A DNA stretch of 20,640 nt from assembly GCA_015063335.1 (NCBI GenBank), contig SVUH01000026.1, positions 1-20,640 of the forward strand, read 5' to 3'. Numbering within the stretch: the stretch's first letter is position 1; each line of letters begins with the position of its first letter. Of the stretch, positions 1 to 7,603 are shown piece by piece. The stretch comes from Oscillospiraceae bacterium. Lineage in GTDB: Bacteria > Bacillota_A > Clostridia > Oscillospirales > CAG-272. The notes under the pieces are model-generated. The model ran no database searches, had not been told where the DNA came from, and was given only the letters and a program-made list of their open reading frames with translations. Position numbers and translations under genes: made by a program.

Positions 1-1019
1 TCGTTTCCGGTCTTGTCGTTTCCGGTGTTGTCGTTTCCGGTGTTGTCGTTTCCGGTATTGTCGTTTCCGGTGTTGTCATTACCGGTATTGTCGTTTCCGG
101 TGTTGTCATTACCGGTGTTGTCGTTTCCAGTGTTGTCGTTTCCGGTGTTGTCGTTTCCGTCGTCGGTCGTTCCATCGTCACTTTCAATCGCGGCAACAAG
201 TCCCTTGTATATCTGAAGATTAGAAAGCTCCATCCAGAAGCTCGAGTCGGGTGTAACTTTCAGTGCTCTTGTATAAACTGCGCATTTCAAAGTATTTCCG
301 ATTTTTGCGCCGTCATAGGTCAACGTTCTTACAGCGTTGAACTTTCCGCTGCCGTTCATGACGTAGAGAGTCATCTCGTTATTTTCGGGATCGACCTCAA
401 CTGCAAAGGTATGCTTATCGGTCTTTGCTCCGTCTATATGGTAGTTCCACTTGTCGTATCCGTCATTTCCGTCAGACTTATCTACCTTTAAGTTGTTCCA
501 CTGATACCAATAGTTGTAGCCGTATCCGTCGATAAGGAGGGTGTTGTCGCCGTCTATCTGGATACCAACGCAGGTGTAACCTATATTCGTCTTATTGAAT
601 TTAACGTCAAACACAAGAGTGTACTTGTTGCTCTTGCCGTATACATACGTAGGATTATCGGGATCATCGGGGTTTTCAATTACCTCGGTAACCTCTCTCA
701 AGGGGAATCTGCTTGCTTCATCAATTCCACCCCACATAGCGCGCTTGCTACTCGTGGTCAGCTCGGTGAGCTTTACAAGGCTTCCGTCCTCGGAGATCTC
801 AACGGTTGCGCCCTTGTTAGAGTCGCTTGCAAACTCGTCACTCCAGTAATCCGCCTTAAAGTTGACTGTTTGGAGCAGATCTCCGTCCTCAGCGGCTTCA
901 TAAATCTCTGCCGGGGACAACTCTACCGGCTCTGCCTCCGTCGTGTCTGCGTTCACGGGGATCGCCATAAGTGACAAGGTCATTATAAGAACAATTGTCA
1001 CACACAAAAGTTTTTTCAT
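1..1019 (-). CDS. Secreted lectin-like protein with C-terminal TGNDN tandem repeats (partial, runs off left edge)
   Basis: The ATG at 1019-1017 follows GGAGAAAAGCG, a good ribosome binding site, and the frame stays open to the window edge (339 codons seen). The product begins MKKLLCVTIVLIMTLSLMA, a typical Sec signal peptide ending near PVNAD, so it should be exported. Residues about 45-270 contain DGDLLQTVNF, KYTLVFDVKF and KHTFAVEV, a beta-rich pattern like the repeats of the 1500-residue neighbour at 1487-5989 and suggestive of a concanavalin/LamG-type carbohydrate-binding fold. From about residue 285 the protein becomes a (TGNDN)n linker that leaves the window. What lies beyond (catalytic domain, anchor or dockerin) cannot be seen. 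The leader DNA almost matches those of the two other lectin-type loci, so the three form a paralogous set. It has its own perfect promoter at 1067-1095. Export and the lectin-like fold are inferences from sequence pattern only. Confidence 0.85.
   Translation of the reverse strand, partial: MKKLLCVTIVLIMTLSLMAIPVNADTTEAEPVELSPAEIYEAAEDGDLLQTVNFKADYWSDEFASDSNKGATVEISEDGSLVKLTELTTSSKRAMWGGIDEASRFPLREVTEVIENPDDPDNPTYVYGKSNKYTLVFDVKFNKTNIGYTCVGIQIDGDNTLLIDGYGYNYWYQWNNLKVDKSDGNDGYDKWNYHIDGAKTDKHTFAVEVDPENNEMTLYVMNGSGKFNAVRTLTYDGAKIGNTLKCAVYTRALKVTPDSSFWMELSNLQIYKGLVAAIESDDGTTDDGNDNTGNDNTGNDNTGNDNTGNDNTGNDNTGNDNTGNDNTGNDNTGNDKTGN
3..152 (-). repeat. 15-bp in-frame tandem repeat, 10 units, encoding (TGNDN)n
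   Basis: Ten consecutive 15-base units (plus-strand form gtt-tcc-ggt-gtt-gtc) lie in frame inside the minus-strand secreted protein and encode D-N-T-G-N. Most differences between units are synonymous (AAC/AAT, GGA/GGT, ACC/ACT); one unit has Lys for Asn. The array reaches the window edge, so the true copy number is unknown. A flexible hydrophilic linker, or a surface-exposed repeat prone to slippage, is likely. Confidence 0.95.
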
Positions 1020-1066
1020 CGCTTTTCTCCTTTTTTATTTATTGTAAAAAATATTTCTATAAGTAA

Positions 1067-1095
1067 ATTATACCATAATGTGAGCAAACTGTCAA
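1067..1095 (-). promoter_or_regulatory. Sigma-A promoter of the left secreted-protein gene
   Basis: Minus-strand TTGACA (1095-1090), 17-base spacer, TATAAT (1072-1067), about 48 bases upstream of the ATG at 1019. Both hexamers match the consensus exactly. The sequence after the -10 box (TTTACTTAT) also occurs after the AraC-gene -10 box at 17680-17685. Confidence 0.9.
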
Positions 1096-1224
1096 CCAAA
1101 ATCCCCCCTCAATTGTACGATAAAGCACCATTTCGGGTATAAAATTTTTGCTCTGTTTTTTGTGCAAAATCACCATATTGACAAGAAATTGTCACATTCA
1201 CTTATATACTTATATTAAGAAGCA

Positions 1225-1269
1225 AAGCGCCTGCAAATCGATCCTTTAGAAATCAATTTGCAGGCGCTT
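1225..1269 (-). terminator. Terminator after the lectin-EEP / small-ORF transcript
   Basis: An 18-base inverted repeat (AAGCGCCTGCAAAT core, one wobble pair, 9-base loop) lies 64 bases past the stop of the 44-residue ORF. On the minus strand it is followed by a short T-rich stretch. It separates that transcript from the promoter at 1067-1095. Confidence 0.75.
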
Positions 1270-1333
1270 ATCAAATATATGACTAATTTGCTTTATCAGC
1301 CATTGGTCTTTCTGCGTTTGATCGCGAGAAAGC

Positions 1334-1468
1334 TTAGAAGCCTAAGGGTGCGAACGGGTCGTCCTTCCAGTCGTCGTTTTCGTCAGAGCCGGAAAGTGTA
1401 ATAACGTCCATCGCGTTCAAAAGCACCATATCGGTCTCAGGAGCAACGTATTCCTTTTTCATTTTCAT
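1334..1468 (-). CDS. Small acidic 44-residue protein, paired with the lectin-EEP gene
   Basis: The ATG at 1468 follows AGGAGG with ideal spacing, and the frame ends at TAA 1336-1334. The product is 44 residues: a basic start (MKMKKE), a conserved middle YVAPETDMVLLNAMDVIT, a variable Ser/Gly/Asp/Asn/Glu stretch, and DDPFAPLGF at the end. There is no cysteine and no transmembrane helix. It begins 18 bases after the stop of the 1500-residue gene and ends before a terminator, so both are probably on one transcript. A 42-residue paralogue at 16472-16600 keeps the same start and end and also sits directly after a lectin-EEP gene (now a relic). Coding status is supported by that conservation and the strong ribosome binding site. 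The function is unknown. A modified or secreted peptide, a chaperone-like partner, or a regulatory peptide are all possible; none is shown. Confidence 0.82.
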   Translation of the reverse strand: MKMKKEYVAPETDMVLLNAMDVITLSGSDENDDWKDDPFAPLGF

Positions 1469-1486
1469 AATACAATTCCTCCTTAA

Positions 1487-4400
1487 TTAGTAAATAAACT
1501 TAGCGTATACAGGAATGTGGTCGGAGGGATATCTCATTACCGTCTCGCCTGTTTCTTCATCTACCACGGGATCGACCATGTTATTTATTACGGTGTACTC
1601 AAGAGCCTCAGCGTTTCTGAAGAGAACGTGGTCAAATACATACGGATCACGTCTAACGTAATCACTTGTGCTTGCCGTCGTACCGCCAGTGTCAGGTGCA
1701 ATGAGCGCCTCGTTTCTTGCGAAGGAGAGTCCGCTGTCGGAGTATCCGCTGAGAACGACCTTACCTTTAGGGGAGCTAACGTGTGCATTCATGTCACCGG
1801 TAAGTATCTGCGTAGGATACTGTGCCGCCTCATCCGCAAGCCATGCAGCGAGAAGTCTCGACTGATATTCACGCAAGAGATGGTCGTCATCGTACGTTTC
1901 CCCAGAGCCGGTACCGTCACCGTAATGGAGGTGAGCATTTACGAAGAGTATTACCTCGCCGGTCGTCTTGTCTTGGAGAACTGCGTAGCTAAAGAATCTT
2001 CCGATGTCGTCATCTCCCTGAACGTCGATAGACATATCTGTGCCCTCGTAGCCCTCAATGGTATAGTCGTCAGCAAGATTCTTAAAGGAATCCCAACCGG
2101 AAGTCACAAGAGTGAACTTCTCAGTCTTGTAGTAGATATCGTTGAACGCCCAGCCGTTGCCGAAATTGTTAAAATATTTGTTGTACGTTCTGTTTCCGGC
2201 AAGATTTGTGTATCCGTTTGAGTTGAGAACTTTCAAATAACTGTTCCAATCCTCGGTGTCCTCCTGGATTCCGACAACGTCGGTGTTAGCATCAAGGATC
2301 GTCTGAACTGCGTTTGCGGGGTTTCTTCCCTCCCAATTGTCGCTCTTATACTCAAGGTTGTAGGAGAGTACGGTAATAGAGGATTGCTTCTCTTCATTTT
2401 CTCCGTCTGCAGGAGTGAAGAAGCCTGTAAGTGTCTTCAATTCGTCTGCATCGTAGGGGCTGTAAACGGTAGTGCCTGCAATAACTACGGGGTTATTGTA
2501 CTTCTCGTTCTTCTTGGTACTAACGTCACCGTATGCAGCTTCTGCAACAGTTGCAATACTTCTGGAGTTGTTTGCATGGCTGTATGCGGAGTAAGCAACG
2601 ATCTCGCCGTCAACCGCAACGTAAAGTCTTGCGGAGAAGTCTCTCTCGTAGTTGCCCTCGTTCATATTTACCATAGCGCAGTTGACCTTGTAGTGGGTCG
2701 TTTCGTCACGCAACGTACCGTCGATGGTGAGGTACTTAACACCTGCTGCGACAAATGCTTCCTTGGTAAACGCGATCTGGTTATCGAAAATATAGTCCGT
2801 GGGAGCAATGAGAACTCCGAGAGTTACCTTGCCGTCCTTAGAAAGCTCATTGTAGTATTCATTGGTGATAGATCCCGTGAAACGGATTCCGGTAGGCTCG
2901 GAGATACGAACGGACGCGCCGTTCATAAGACCAACCTTAGGAAGTATGTCGTTACCTCTGTAGATCTTCATATCACTGATGGTTATCTTTCCTGTCTGGT
3001 TTCCTACCTCCTCGGTTGCCCAGCCATCTTCGCCACGAACGTAGTAGCTGCGGTAGAAACGTACGGTGAAGTCTTCCTCGTAAACACCTTCCCAATCATA
3101 GAACCAGTCGTAGTAGTTGCCGTCCATCTGAGTCTCGTTAAGAGCGCAAACAAGAACCCATACTCCGTCCTGAAGAACGTAGAGGTTATAAGCAGTAACC
3201 TTTTCACTGCCATCGTTCTGGTCGCTAGTCGCTTCCCCTCCGGTCGTGAACTCAATTGCGTAGGTCTGCGTCAACGCGCCGTTACCGTCATAAGTACCAC
3301 TTGCGATTACGTTTTCGTACTCACCATCAGTACCGCCGGTGCCGTTCTCCGTGGTGGTAACAAATCTGTAAGCATTCTTACCGGGAGTTACAACGAATCC
3401 TGTCCAGTCGTCAGGCAAGAATCCAACTTCCTGGTTTTCGTTCTCTGCAGTTACGGTAAATACCGTAGTGAAGGACTTACCAAAGATCTGGTATCCCTTA
3501 AGGTCAGAGCCCCAAACGCAAGCTCTGTACGTTCCTTTGGTTTCAGCATTAGCGTCCTTCTTTGGATAAAGCTCGATAGAAGTTGCGGTTGCGTTCTTTT
3601 CATCCATTCCTGCCCAGCCGTCCCCACCGCTAAAGATGCTGTCGCCCTCGAAGTTAACGTTGTAAAGCAGATCGCCGTCCTTAGCGTTTTCATAGGAAAC
3701 AGCATTAAATTCAGCGGGTATTACGCCGATAGTAGCTCCGAGTCCCTTATAAAGAGCGTAGTTGCTGATACTCATTATATTGTTAGGATTATTATCGTCA
3801 CGAAGCTGGTAGAAGCGGAGAACGAAATCGTTATCGTTAGCCATAGCAGCGCCCCAGTCAAAGGTGATTTTATCCAACTCTGCTGCGGTAAACGCGCGAA
3901 CAAGCTGCCATTCGCCGTTTCTTGCTACATAAAGATTATACGCAGTGAGGTTCATATCCTCAAGTGAGGTTCCTTCACTCTTTATCTCGATAGCGTAGGT
4001 TTGCGTAAGAGCGCCGTTTCCGACATACGTGCCGCTCTCTATTTCTTCATCTGTGCCATCGGCACCATTGGTATTAATAAATCTGTAAGTATTCTGACCG
4101 GGATTTACAGCGAATCCTGCCCAGTGGTCGGGCAAAAATGCGATCTCCTCATCGTTATCGGACGCCGTTACCGTAAACACGGTGGTATAAGAATTACCAA
4201 GCATGGTATATCCGTTAAGCTTTGCACCCCAAACACCGCCTTTACCGTTATTCGACCAATTTGATTTAATAGTAACGGTTTTTCCGTCAGCAGCGACGTT
4301 AAAGCTTGTGTGCATTCCTGTCCAGTCAGCAACGGGATCTCTCAATACTGCGTCTCCGTTAAAGTCAGGTACGTAGATAAGATCGCCGTATGCAGCATCA

Positions 4401-5989
4401 TCGTAGCTGTAGTGTACAACATTTGCGGGCGCAGCAGCAGCTCCGCTCTTAGCAGCAAGACCCTTATAAACCTTGAAGTCGCTAACAGTAACGGTTCCAT
4501 TCTGGTTTGCGATCTTGGAGTCACGGTAGAAGCCGATTACTACTTCGGGCTCGCCCGCACTCCAATTAGGTCCAACAGCCAATTCGTCCGCGTCAAGAGA
4601 GTAAAGAAGTACCCACTTGCCGTTCTGCGCTACGTAGAGATTGTACTCTGCGGCAGAGAAAGAATCCTCATTAAGCTTAAATTCAACCGCGTAGGTCTGA
4701 GTCAAAGCGCCTGTGCCCTCGTAGTCAGTATATTCAACTATTTCAGTATTAACTGTACGGTCACTTTCGGTTCTGTTATATCTGAACTGGTTTTTACCGG
4801 GGATTACAACGTATCCGGTGCTCCAGTCAGCATACAAACCGATTTCCTGTTCCTTGTCACTTGCGGTTGCGGTAAATACCATAGTATACGAATTGCCCTT
4901 TACAGGATAATTCGTAGTGTCCATGTATCCTCTGAATGAAGCTGCTTGACTACTAATAATAGGCTTCAAAACAACAGCCTTACCGCCAAGAATAACGTCA
5001 TTGGTAGCCATTCCTGCCCAAGCTTCCCAGTTACCGCCATATGGCTTAAGCACGCTGTCGCCGTTGAAGTTAGCCGTGTAGAGCAGATCGCCGTCGCTTG
5101 CAAGATAGTAAGCTCTGGTCTCAACGTTCAAGCTTCCGCTACTTGCAGCAAGGCCACCATAAACGCTCATGTTGCTAACGGTCATCTGCGCGTTGTTAGC
5201 CACGTCAAGGTCGGAACCACTGCTGCCCGCACGGTTACGATAGAATCTGATACAAAGGTCTTCATCAAAAAGATCCGCGCCATCTTCCTCATACCAACCG
5301 AAATCCCACACAACTGCAGCCAATTCCTCATCGCTAAGCTCGTAGAGGCAAACCCATTCGCCATCATCTGCCAAGCAGTAAAGGTTGTATGCTGTAAATG
5401 CCCAGTTCTTGTCGCCTACATTTCCCTTTTCACCTTCAGTAGCAATCTCAATAGCATAGGTTTTGGTCAAGGTCTTTTCACCCTCATAGTATTCGTTGTC
5501 AGAGGGCGACAAGTTGTCATTCGCCCCCCCGCTGGTAGCTTCAACGAATCTGTATCCGTTTGAAGCAGGGGTTATAATGAATCCGTTGCAGTGGTCGAGC
5601 AAAAGTCCGATTTCCTGCAAATCGTTTTCAGGGGTCAAGGTAAATACCATCGTGTAGGCATTGTTAAGTAAGGAAAACGTTTCCGTACTCAAAGTAGCAC
5701 TAACAGCGCTCTTCTTACGGTAACTACTGCCGTCTCCTGTCTTTTCAATTACAATGGATTTACCATCGCTGCTGGCAGTACCCTTCATTTTACCCGACCA
5801 GCCTTTGGCGAATGCGCCCAACGTGCCGTCGTTACCTCTGAAGTCCACTTCGTAAAGCGGTTCAAGAGTGTCGGCTTGAGCACTTGCTTCCGCACCTGCG
5901 GGGAATGCTGCGAATGGTATTGCTATCATGAGTACCAATACCACACACAAAAGTTTTTTCATCGCTTTTTTCAGGGTTCTCGTTTTCAT
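1487..5989 (-). CDS. Giant secreted protein: four lectin-like repeats plus C-terminal EEP hydrolase domain
   Basis: The 1500-residue product starts at ATG 5989 behind GGAGAAAAGTT. Residues 1-36 form a signal peptide (KKLLCVVLVLM hydrophobic core, AGAEA cleavage region). Four homologous segments follow at about 44-281, 297-512, 530-751 and 770-1012. They share DGDLLYxxNFxGD, a YTMVFTxTA strand, QEIGxxxDxWxGF, a GxxxYRF strand, LTQTYAIE, YNLYVxxxGxWVL and xxxDxxxYKGL, consistent with a beta-sandwich carbohydrate-binding module. Residues about 1018-1185 are a separate domain I do not recognise. Residues about 1204-1500 are an endonuclease/exonuclease/phosphatase (EEP) domain with its usual residues in place: N1211 (SYN), E1243 (IQED), H1353 (NAHLH), D1399/N1401 (GDMNA) and D1490/H1491 (YPSDH). 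It is probably an extracellular, metal-dependent phosphoesterase targeted by its lectin repeats; the substrate is unknown. It is followed by the small ORF at 1334-1468. Confidence 0.9.
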   Translation of the reverse strand: MKTRTLKKAMKKLLCVVLVLMIAIPFAAFPAGAEASAQADTLEPLYEVDFRGNDGTLGAFAKGWSGKMKGTASSDGKSIVIEKTGDGSSYRKKSAVSATLSTETFSLLNNAYTMVFTLTPENDLQEIGLLLDHCNGFIITPASNGYRFVEATSGGANDNLSPSDNEYYEGEKTLTKTYAIEIATEGEKGNVGDKNWAFTAYNLYCLADDGEWVCLYELSDEELAAVVWDFGWYEEDGADLFDEDLCIRFYRNRAGSSGSDLDVANNAQMTVSNMSVYGGLAASSGSLNVETRAYYLASDGDLLYTANFNGDSVLKPYGGNWEAWAGMATNDVILGGKAVVLKPIISSQAASFRGYMDTTNYPVKGNSYTMVFTATASDKEQEIGLYADWSTGYVVIPGKNQFRYNRTESDRTVNTEIVEYTDYEGTGALTQTYAVEFKLNEDSFSAAEYNLYVAQNGKWVLLYSLDADELAVGPNWSAGEPEVVIGFYRDSKIANQNGTVTVSDFKVYKGLAAKSGAAAAPANVVHYSYDDAAYGDLIYVPDFNGDAVLRDPVADWTGMHTSFNVAADGKTVTIKSNWSNNGKGGVWGAKLNGYTMLGNSYTTVFTVTASDNDEEIAFLPDHWAGFAVNPGQNTYRFINTNGADGTDEEIESGTYVGNGALTQTYAIEIKSEGTSLEDMNLTAYNLYVARNGEWQLVRAFTAAELDKITFDWGAAMANDNDFVLRFYQLRDDNNPNNIMSISNYALYKGLGATIGVIPAEFNAVSYENAKDGDLLYNVNFEGDSIFSGGDGWAGMDEKNATATSIELYPKKDANAETKGTYRACVWGSDLKGYQIFGKSFTTVFTVTAENENQEVGFLPDDWTGFVVTPGKNAYRFVTTTENGTGGTDGEYENVIASGTYDGNGALTQTYAIEFTTGGEATSDQNDGSEKVTAYNLYVLQDGVWVLVCALNETQMDGNYYDWFYDWEGVYEEDFTVRFYRSYYVRGEDGWATEEVGNQTGKITISDMKIYRGNDILPKVGLMNGASVRISEPTGIRFTGSITNEYYNELSKDGKVTLGVLIAPTDYIFDNQIAFTKEAFVAAGVKYLTIDGTLRDETTHYKVNCAMVNMNEGNYERDFSARLYVAVDGEIVAYSAYSHANNSRSIATVAEAAYGDVSTKKNEKYNNPVVIAGTTVYSPYDADELKTLTGFFTPADGENEEKQSSITVLSYNLEYKSDNWEGRNPANAVQTILDANTDVVGIQEDTEDWNSYLKVLNSNGYTNLAGNRTYNKYFNNFGNGWAFNDIYYKTEKFTLVTSGWDSFKNLADDYTIEGYEGTDMSIDVQGDDDIGRFFSYAVLQDKTTGEVILFVNAHLHYGDGTGSGETYDDDHLLREYQSRLLAAWLADEAAQYPTQILTGDMNAHVSSPKGKVVLSGYSDSGLSFARNEALIAPDTGGTTASTSDYVRRDPYVFDHVLFRNAEALEYTVINNMVDPVVDEETGETVMRYPSDHIPVYAKFIY

Positions 5990-6102
5990 AACTTTTCTCC
6001 TTTTAAATTATAAAAATTGTTTTCGTTAAGATGAGTTATACAAGCTCGGTCAGGCTCAAACGTGCGCTTTGAATGAGCACCGAATCCAATTTTGTATATA
6101 TC

Positions 6103-6131
6103 ATTATATCATACCAAGTTCACTTTGTCAA
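6103..6131 (-). promoter_or_regulatory. Sigma-A promoter of the lectin-EEP gene
   Basis: Minus-strand TTGACA (6131-6126), 17-base spacer, TATAAT (6108-6103), both perfect. The leader to the ATG at 5989 is about 105 bases. Immediately upstream of the -35 box is AAGCGCTT (6132-6139), a palindrome resembling the core of a CcpA cre site; the flanking bases fit the cre consensus poorly, so catabolite control is only a possibility. Confidence 0.9.
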
Positions 6132-6198
6132 TAAGCGCTTTGCTATACTTGATATAGATTTTTTGACCTTATTTTTGTACAATTTTACCACAACGTCA

Positions 6199-6235
6199 AA
6201 AAAAATAGCATAGTGGGAGTTGCCCATCAGGTGCT
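6199..6235 (-). terminator. Probable terminator after the MFS gene
   Basis: The minus strand carries AGCA...TGGG-loop-CCCA...TGCT followed by A and eight Ts, 12 bases past the MFS stop codon. The stem has an internal loop, but the T-tract is strong. It insulates the MFS gene from the downstream lectin-EEP promoter. Confidence 0.65.
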
Positions 6236-6246
6236 TTTTATTTATA

Positions 6247-7542
6247 TTACTGCTTCATAGCCTTTTGCTTTCCGACAACGAAGATCATTACGAAAAGCGC
6301 TGCGAGTATAAGCACCAGCGATATTGCCGCCAAGAGCTGCTGACCGTAAACGTGTATGCCGAAAAGCGTATTTCCGTTGCTCTGCACGTATTTGAGTATC
6401 CTGCTTCCCACAAGTGAGGCGAAGAAGCCGAAAAGTCCGCCGATAAAGTTCTTTATCGCCAGCGCCTCGGTTATATAGTCAGAGTCCACGTAGCTGTACG
6501 CTATGTTAAAGGAGTTCTGATTAACTCCCGCCAGCGTTGCGGAATAAAGCACGGTATATATCGCTATCAAGAGCCACGTCTTTGGTGTTGTAAACATGAG
6601 CGCTACGTATCCTACCGAGAGAAAAACAAGCGCAACAGCCATTCCCGAGGCAAACGAATGCTTGTCCGAAAAGTGTCCAAACGGCTTTGATGCTGCCATT
6701 CGTACCACGTTTCCAATAATATTTATGAGCTGTATCACGAAAACGCTTATCATTAGGTCGTTGACCTTAAACGTGCCCAAAAAGCCGTTCGTAAGATACA
6801 CCGCTGAGTTATATATTGCGGTGAAAATTACAACAGAACGGAAATTTTTATTACCCAAGGTATTTTTGATAATATCCTTAAAATGCTTGGGACGATGCTC
6901 CGTCTTCTCGCTCTCTTCCCTCTTTATGAAAAGCAAGCAAACGACGTCCGATGCCGATATGATAAAGGCAAGGACGGCTATCATTATAAAGCCGTGCTTT
7001 ATATTCCCATTCGCCTCCATTGCATCAAAAACGTATCCGACAGAAGCCGTAAATACTATGCCCGCCGCGATGGATATTATTTCCTTGGTTGCGGAATAGG
7101 ACGCGCGCTTCGTCGGCTCTACAAAGGTATTCGCCCACTTATAAAGGACGTTGAGCACGATATACTTACTCGCATACGCAAGCAGTATAAAGCACATCAC
7201 CACCACCTTGACCGCCGCCGTTCCTATCGGGATAAAGGGTATTATATAAAGTGACGAAAAAAGCAATCGGCTGAGCGGATAAAAGATCAGCGTTACCGTC
7301 TTTGAGGGCATTTTCAGCTTATAGAGGAACAGCGAAAATATCTGAATTACGAACGCAAGCGTGATAAAGGACGAGATTATGCCTATGGTGGTATCGTCAA
7401 GTCCGAGGTGGCTCAAAAGCTTTGCCAAAAAGGCGTCCGTCACCAAGAGCGCAAGCATGTATTCAAACGTGCACTGCGCCATGTATACGCTTCGCGACCG
7501 CTTATACTGCGGAGAATTAAAATCAATTTTGTTTGTGTTCAT
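6247..7542 (-). CDS. MFS-type membrane transporter
   Basis: The 431-residue product is almost entirely hydrophobic segments separated by short basic loops. I count roughly 11-12 membrane spans, the usual size and layout for a major facilitator superfamily carrier. Between the two halves is a charged cytoplasmic loop at about residues 205-225 (KREESEKTEHRPKHFKD). A loop with TKRASYSATKE sits after the fourth or fifth span. The sequence does not look like the DgoT/ExuT galactonate-hexuronate carriers, so the substrate cannot be named; a sugar or sugar-acid substrate is only suggested by the catabolic genes upstream. The ATG at 7542 lacks a convincing Shine-Dalgarno sequence, unlike every other gene here. 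A perfect hairpin lies between it and yjbQ, so it may be transcribed or translated separately. Confidence 0.8.
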   Translation of the reverse strand: MNTNKIDFNSPQYKRSRSVYMAQCTFEYMLALLVTDAFLAKLLSHLGLDDTTIGIISSFITLAFVIQIFSLFLYKLKMPSKTVTLIFYPLSRLLFSSLYIIPFIPIGTAAVKVVVMCFILLAYASKYIVLNVLYKWANTFVEPTKRASYSATKEIISIAAGIVFTASVGYVFDAMEANGNIKHGFIMIAVLAFIISASDVVCLLFIKREESEKTEHRPKHFKDIIKNTLGNKNFRSVVIFTAIYNSAVYLTNGFLGTFKVNDLMISVFVIQLINIIGNVVRMAASKPFGHFSDKHSFASGMAVALVFLSVGYVALMFTTPKTWLLIAIYTVLYSATLAGVNQNSFNIAYSYVDSDYITEALAIKNFIGGLFGFFASLVGSRILKYVQSNGNTLFGIHVYGQQLLAAISLVLILAALFVMIFVVGKQKAMKQ

Positions 7543-7565
7543 TAGTTATTGTCAACAGAGCAATA

Positions 7566-7589
7566 GGCTGCTTAAAAATTTAAGCAGCC
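7566..7589. terminator. Perfect hairpin between yjbQ and the MFS gene (possible terminator/attenuator)
   Basis: GGCTGCTTAAA (7566-7576) and TTTAAGCAGCC (7579-7589) form an 11-base perfect inverted repeat. Neither side has a long T-run: on the minus strand it is followed by TATTGCTC, on the plus strand by TTATTT. It may end the yjbQ transcript inefficiently or stabilise an mRNA end. Confidence 0.5.
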
Positions 7590-7603
7590 TTATTTGCGGT
7601 ATT

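Noticed and set aside
1..165. Regular short repeats that could suggest a CRISPR array
   Set aside because: The repeats are contiguous 15-base units with no spacers and are in frame within a coding region.
1334..1468. Calling the small ORFs RiPP precursors
   Set aside because: No modifying enzyme, Cys-rich core, double-glycine cleavage site or dedicated exporter is visible nearby; the variable acidic middle alone is not enough.
2384..3967. Long plus-strand open frame (527 codons) inside the lectin-EEP gene
   Set aside because: It is antisense to a gene with a signal peptide, internal repeats and EEP motifs; it has no ribosome binding site and its translation shows no domain.
6132..6139. CcpA cre site at AAGCGCTT
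   Set aside because: Only the central palindrome matches; the outer conserved bases do not fit, so it is mentioned but not annotated as a site.
7566..7589. Riboswitch or attenuator before the MFS gene
   Set aside because: Only one simple hairpin is present, with no conserved aptamer-like structure or alternative pairing.
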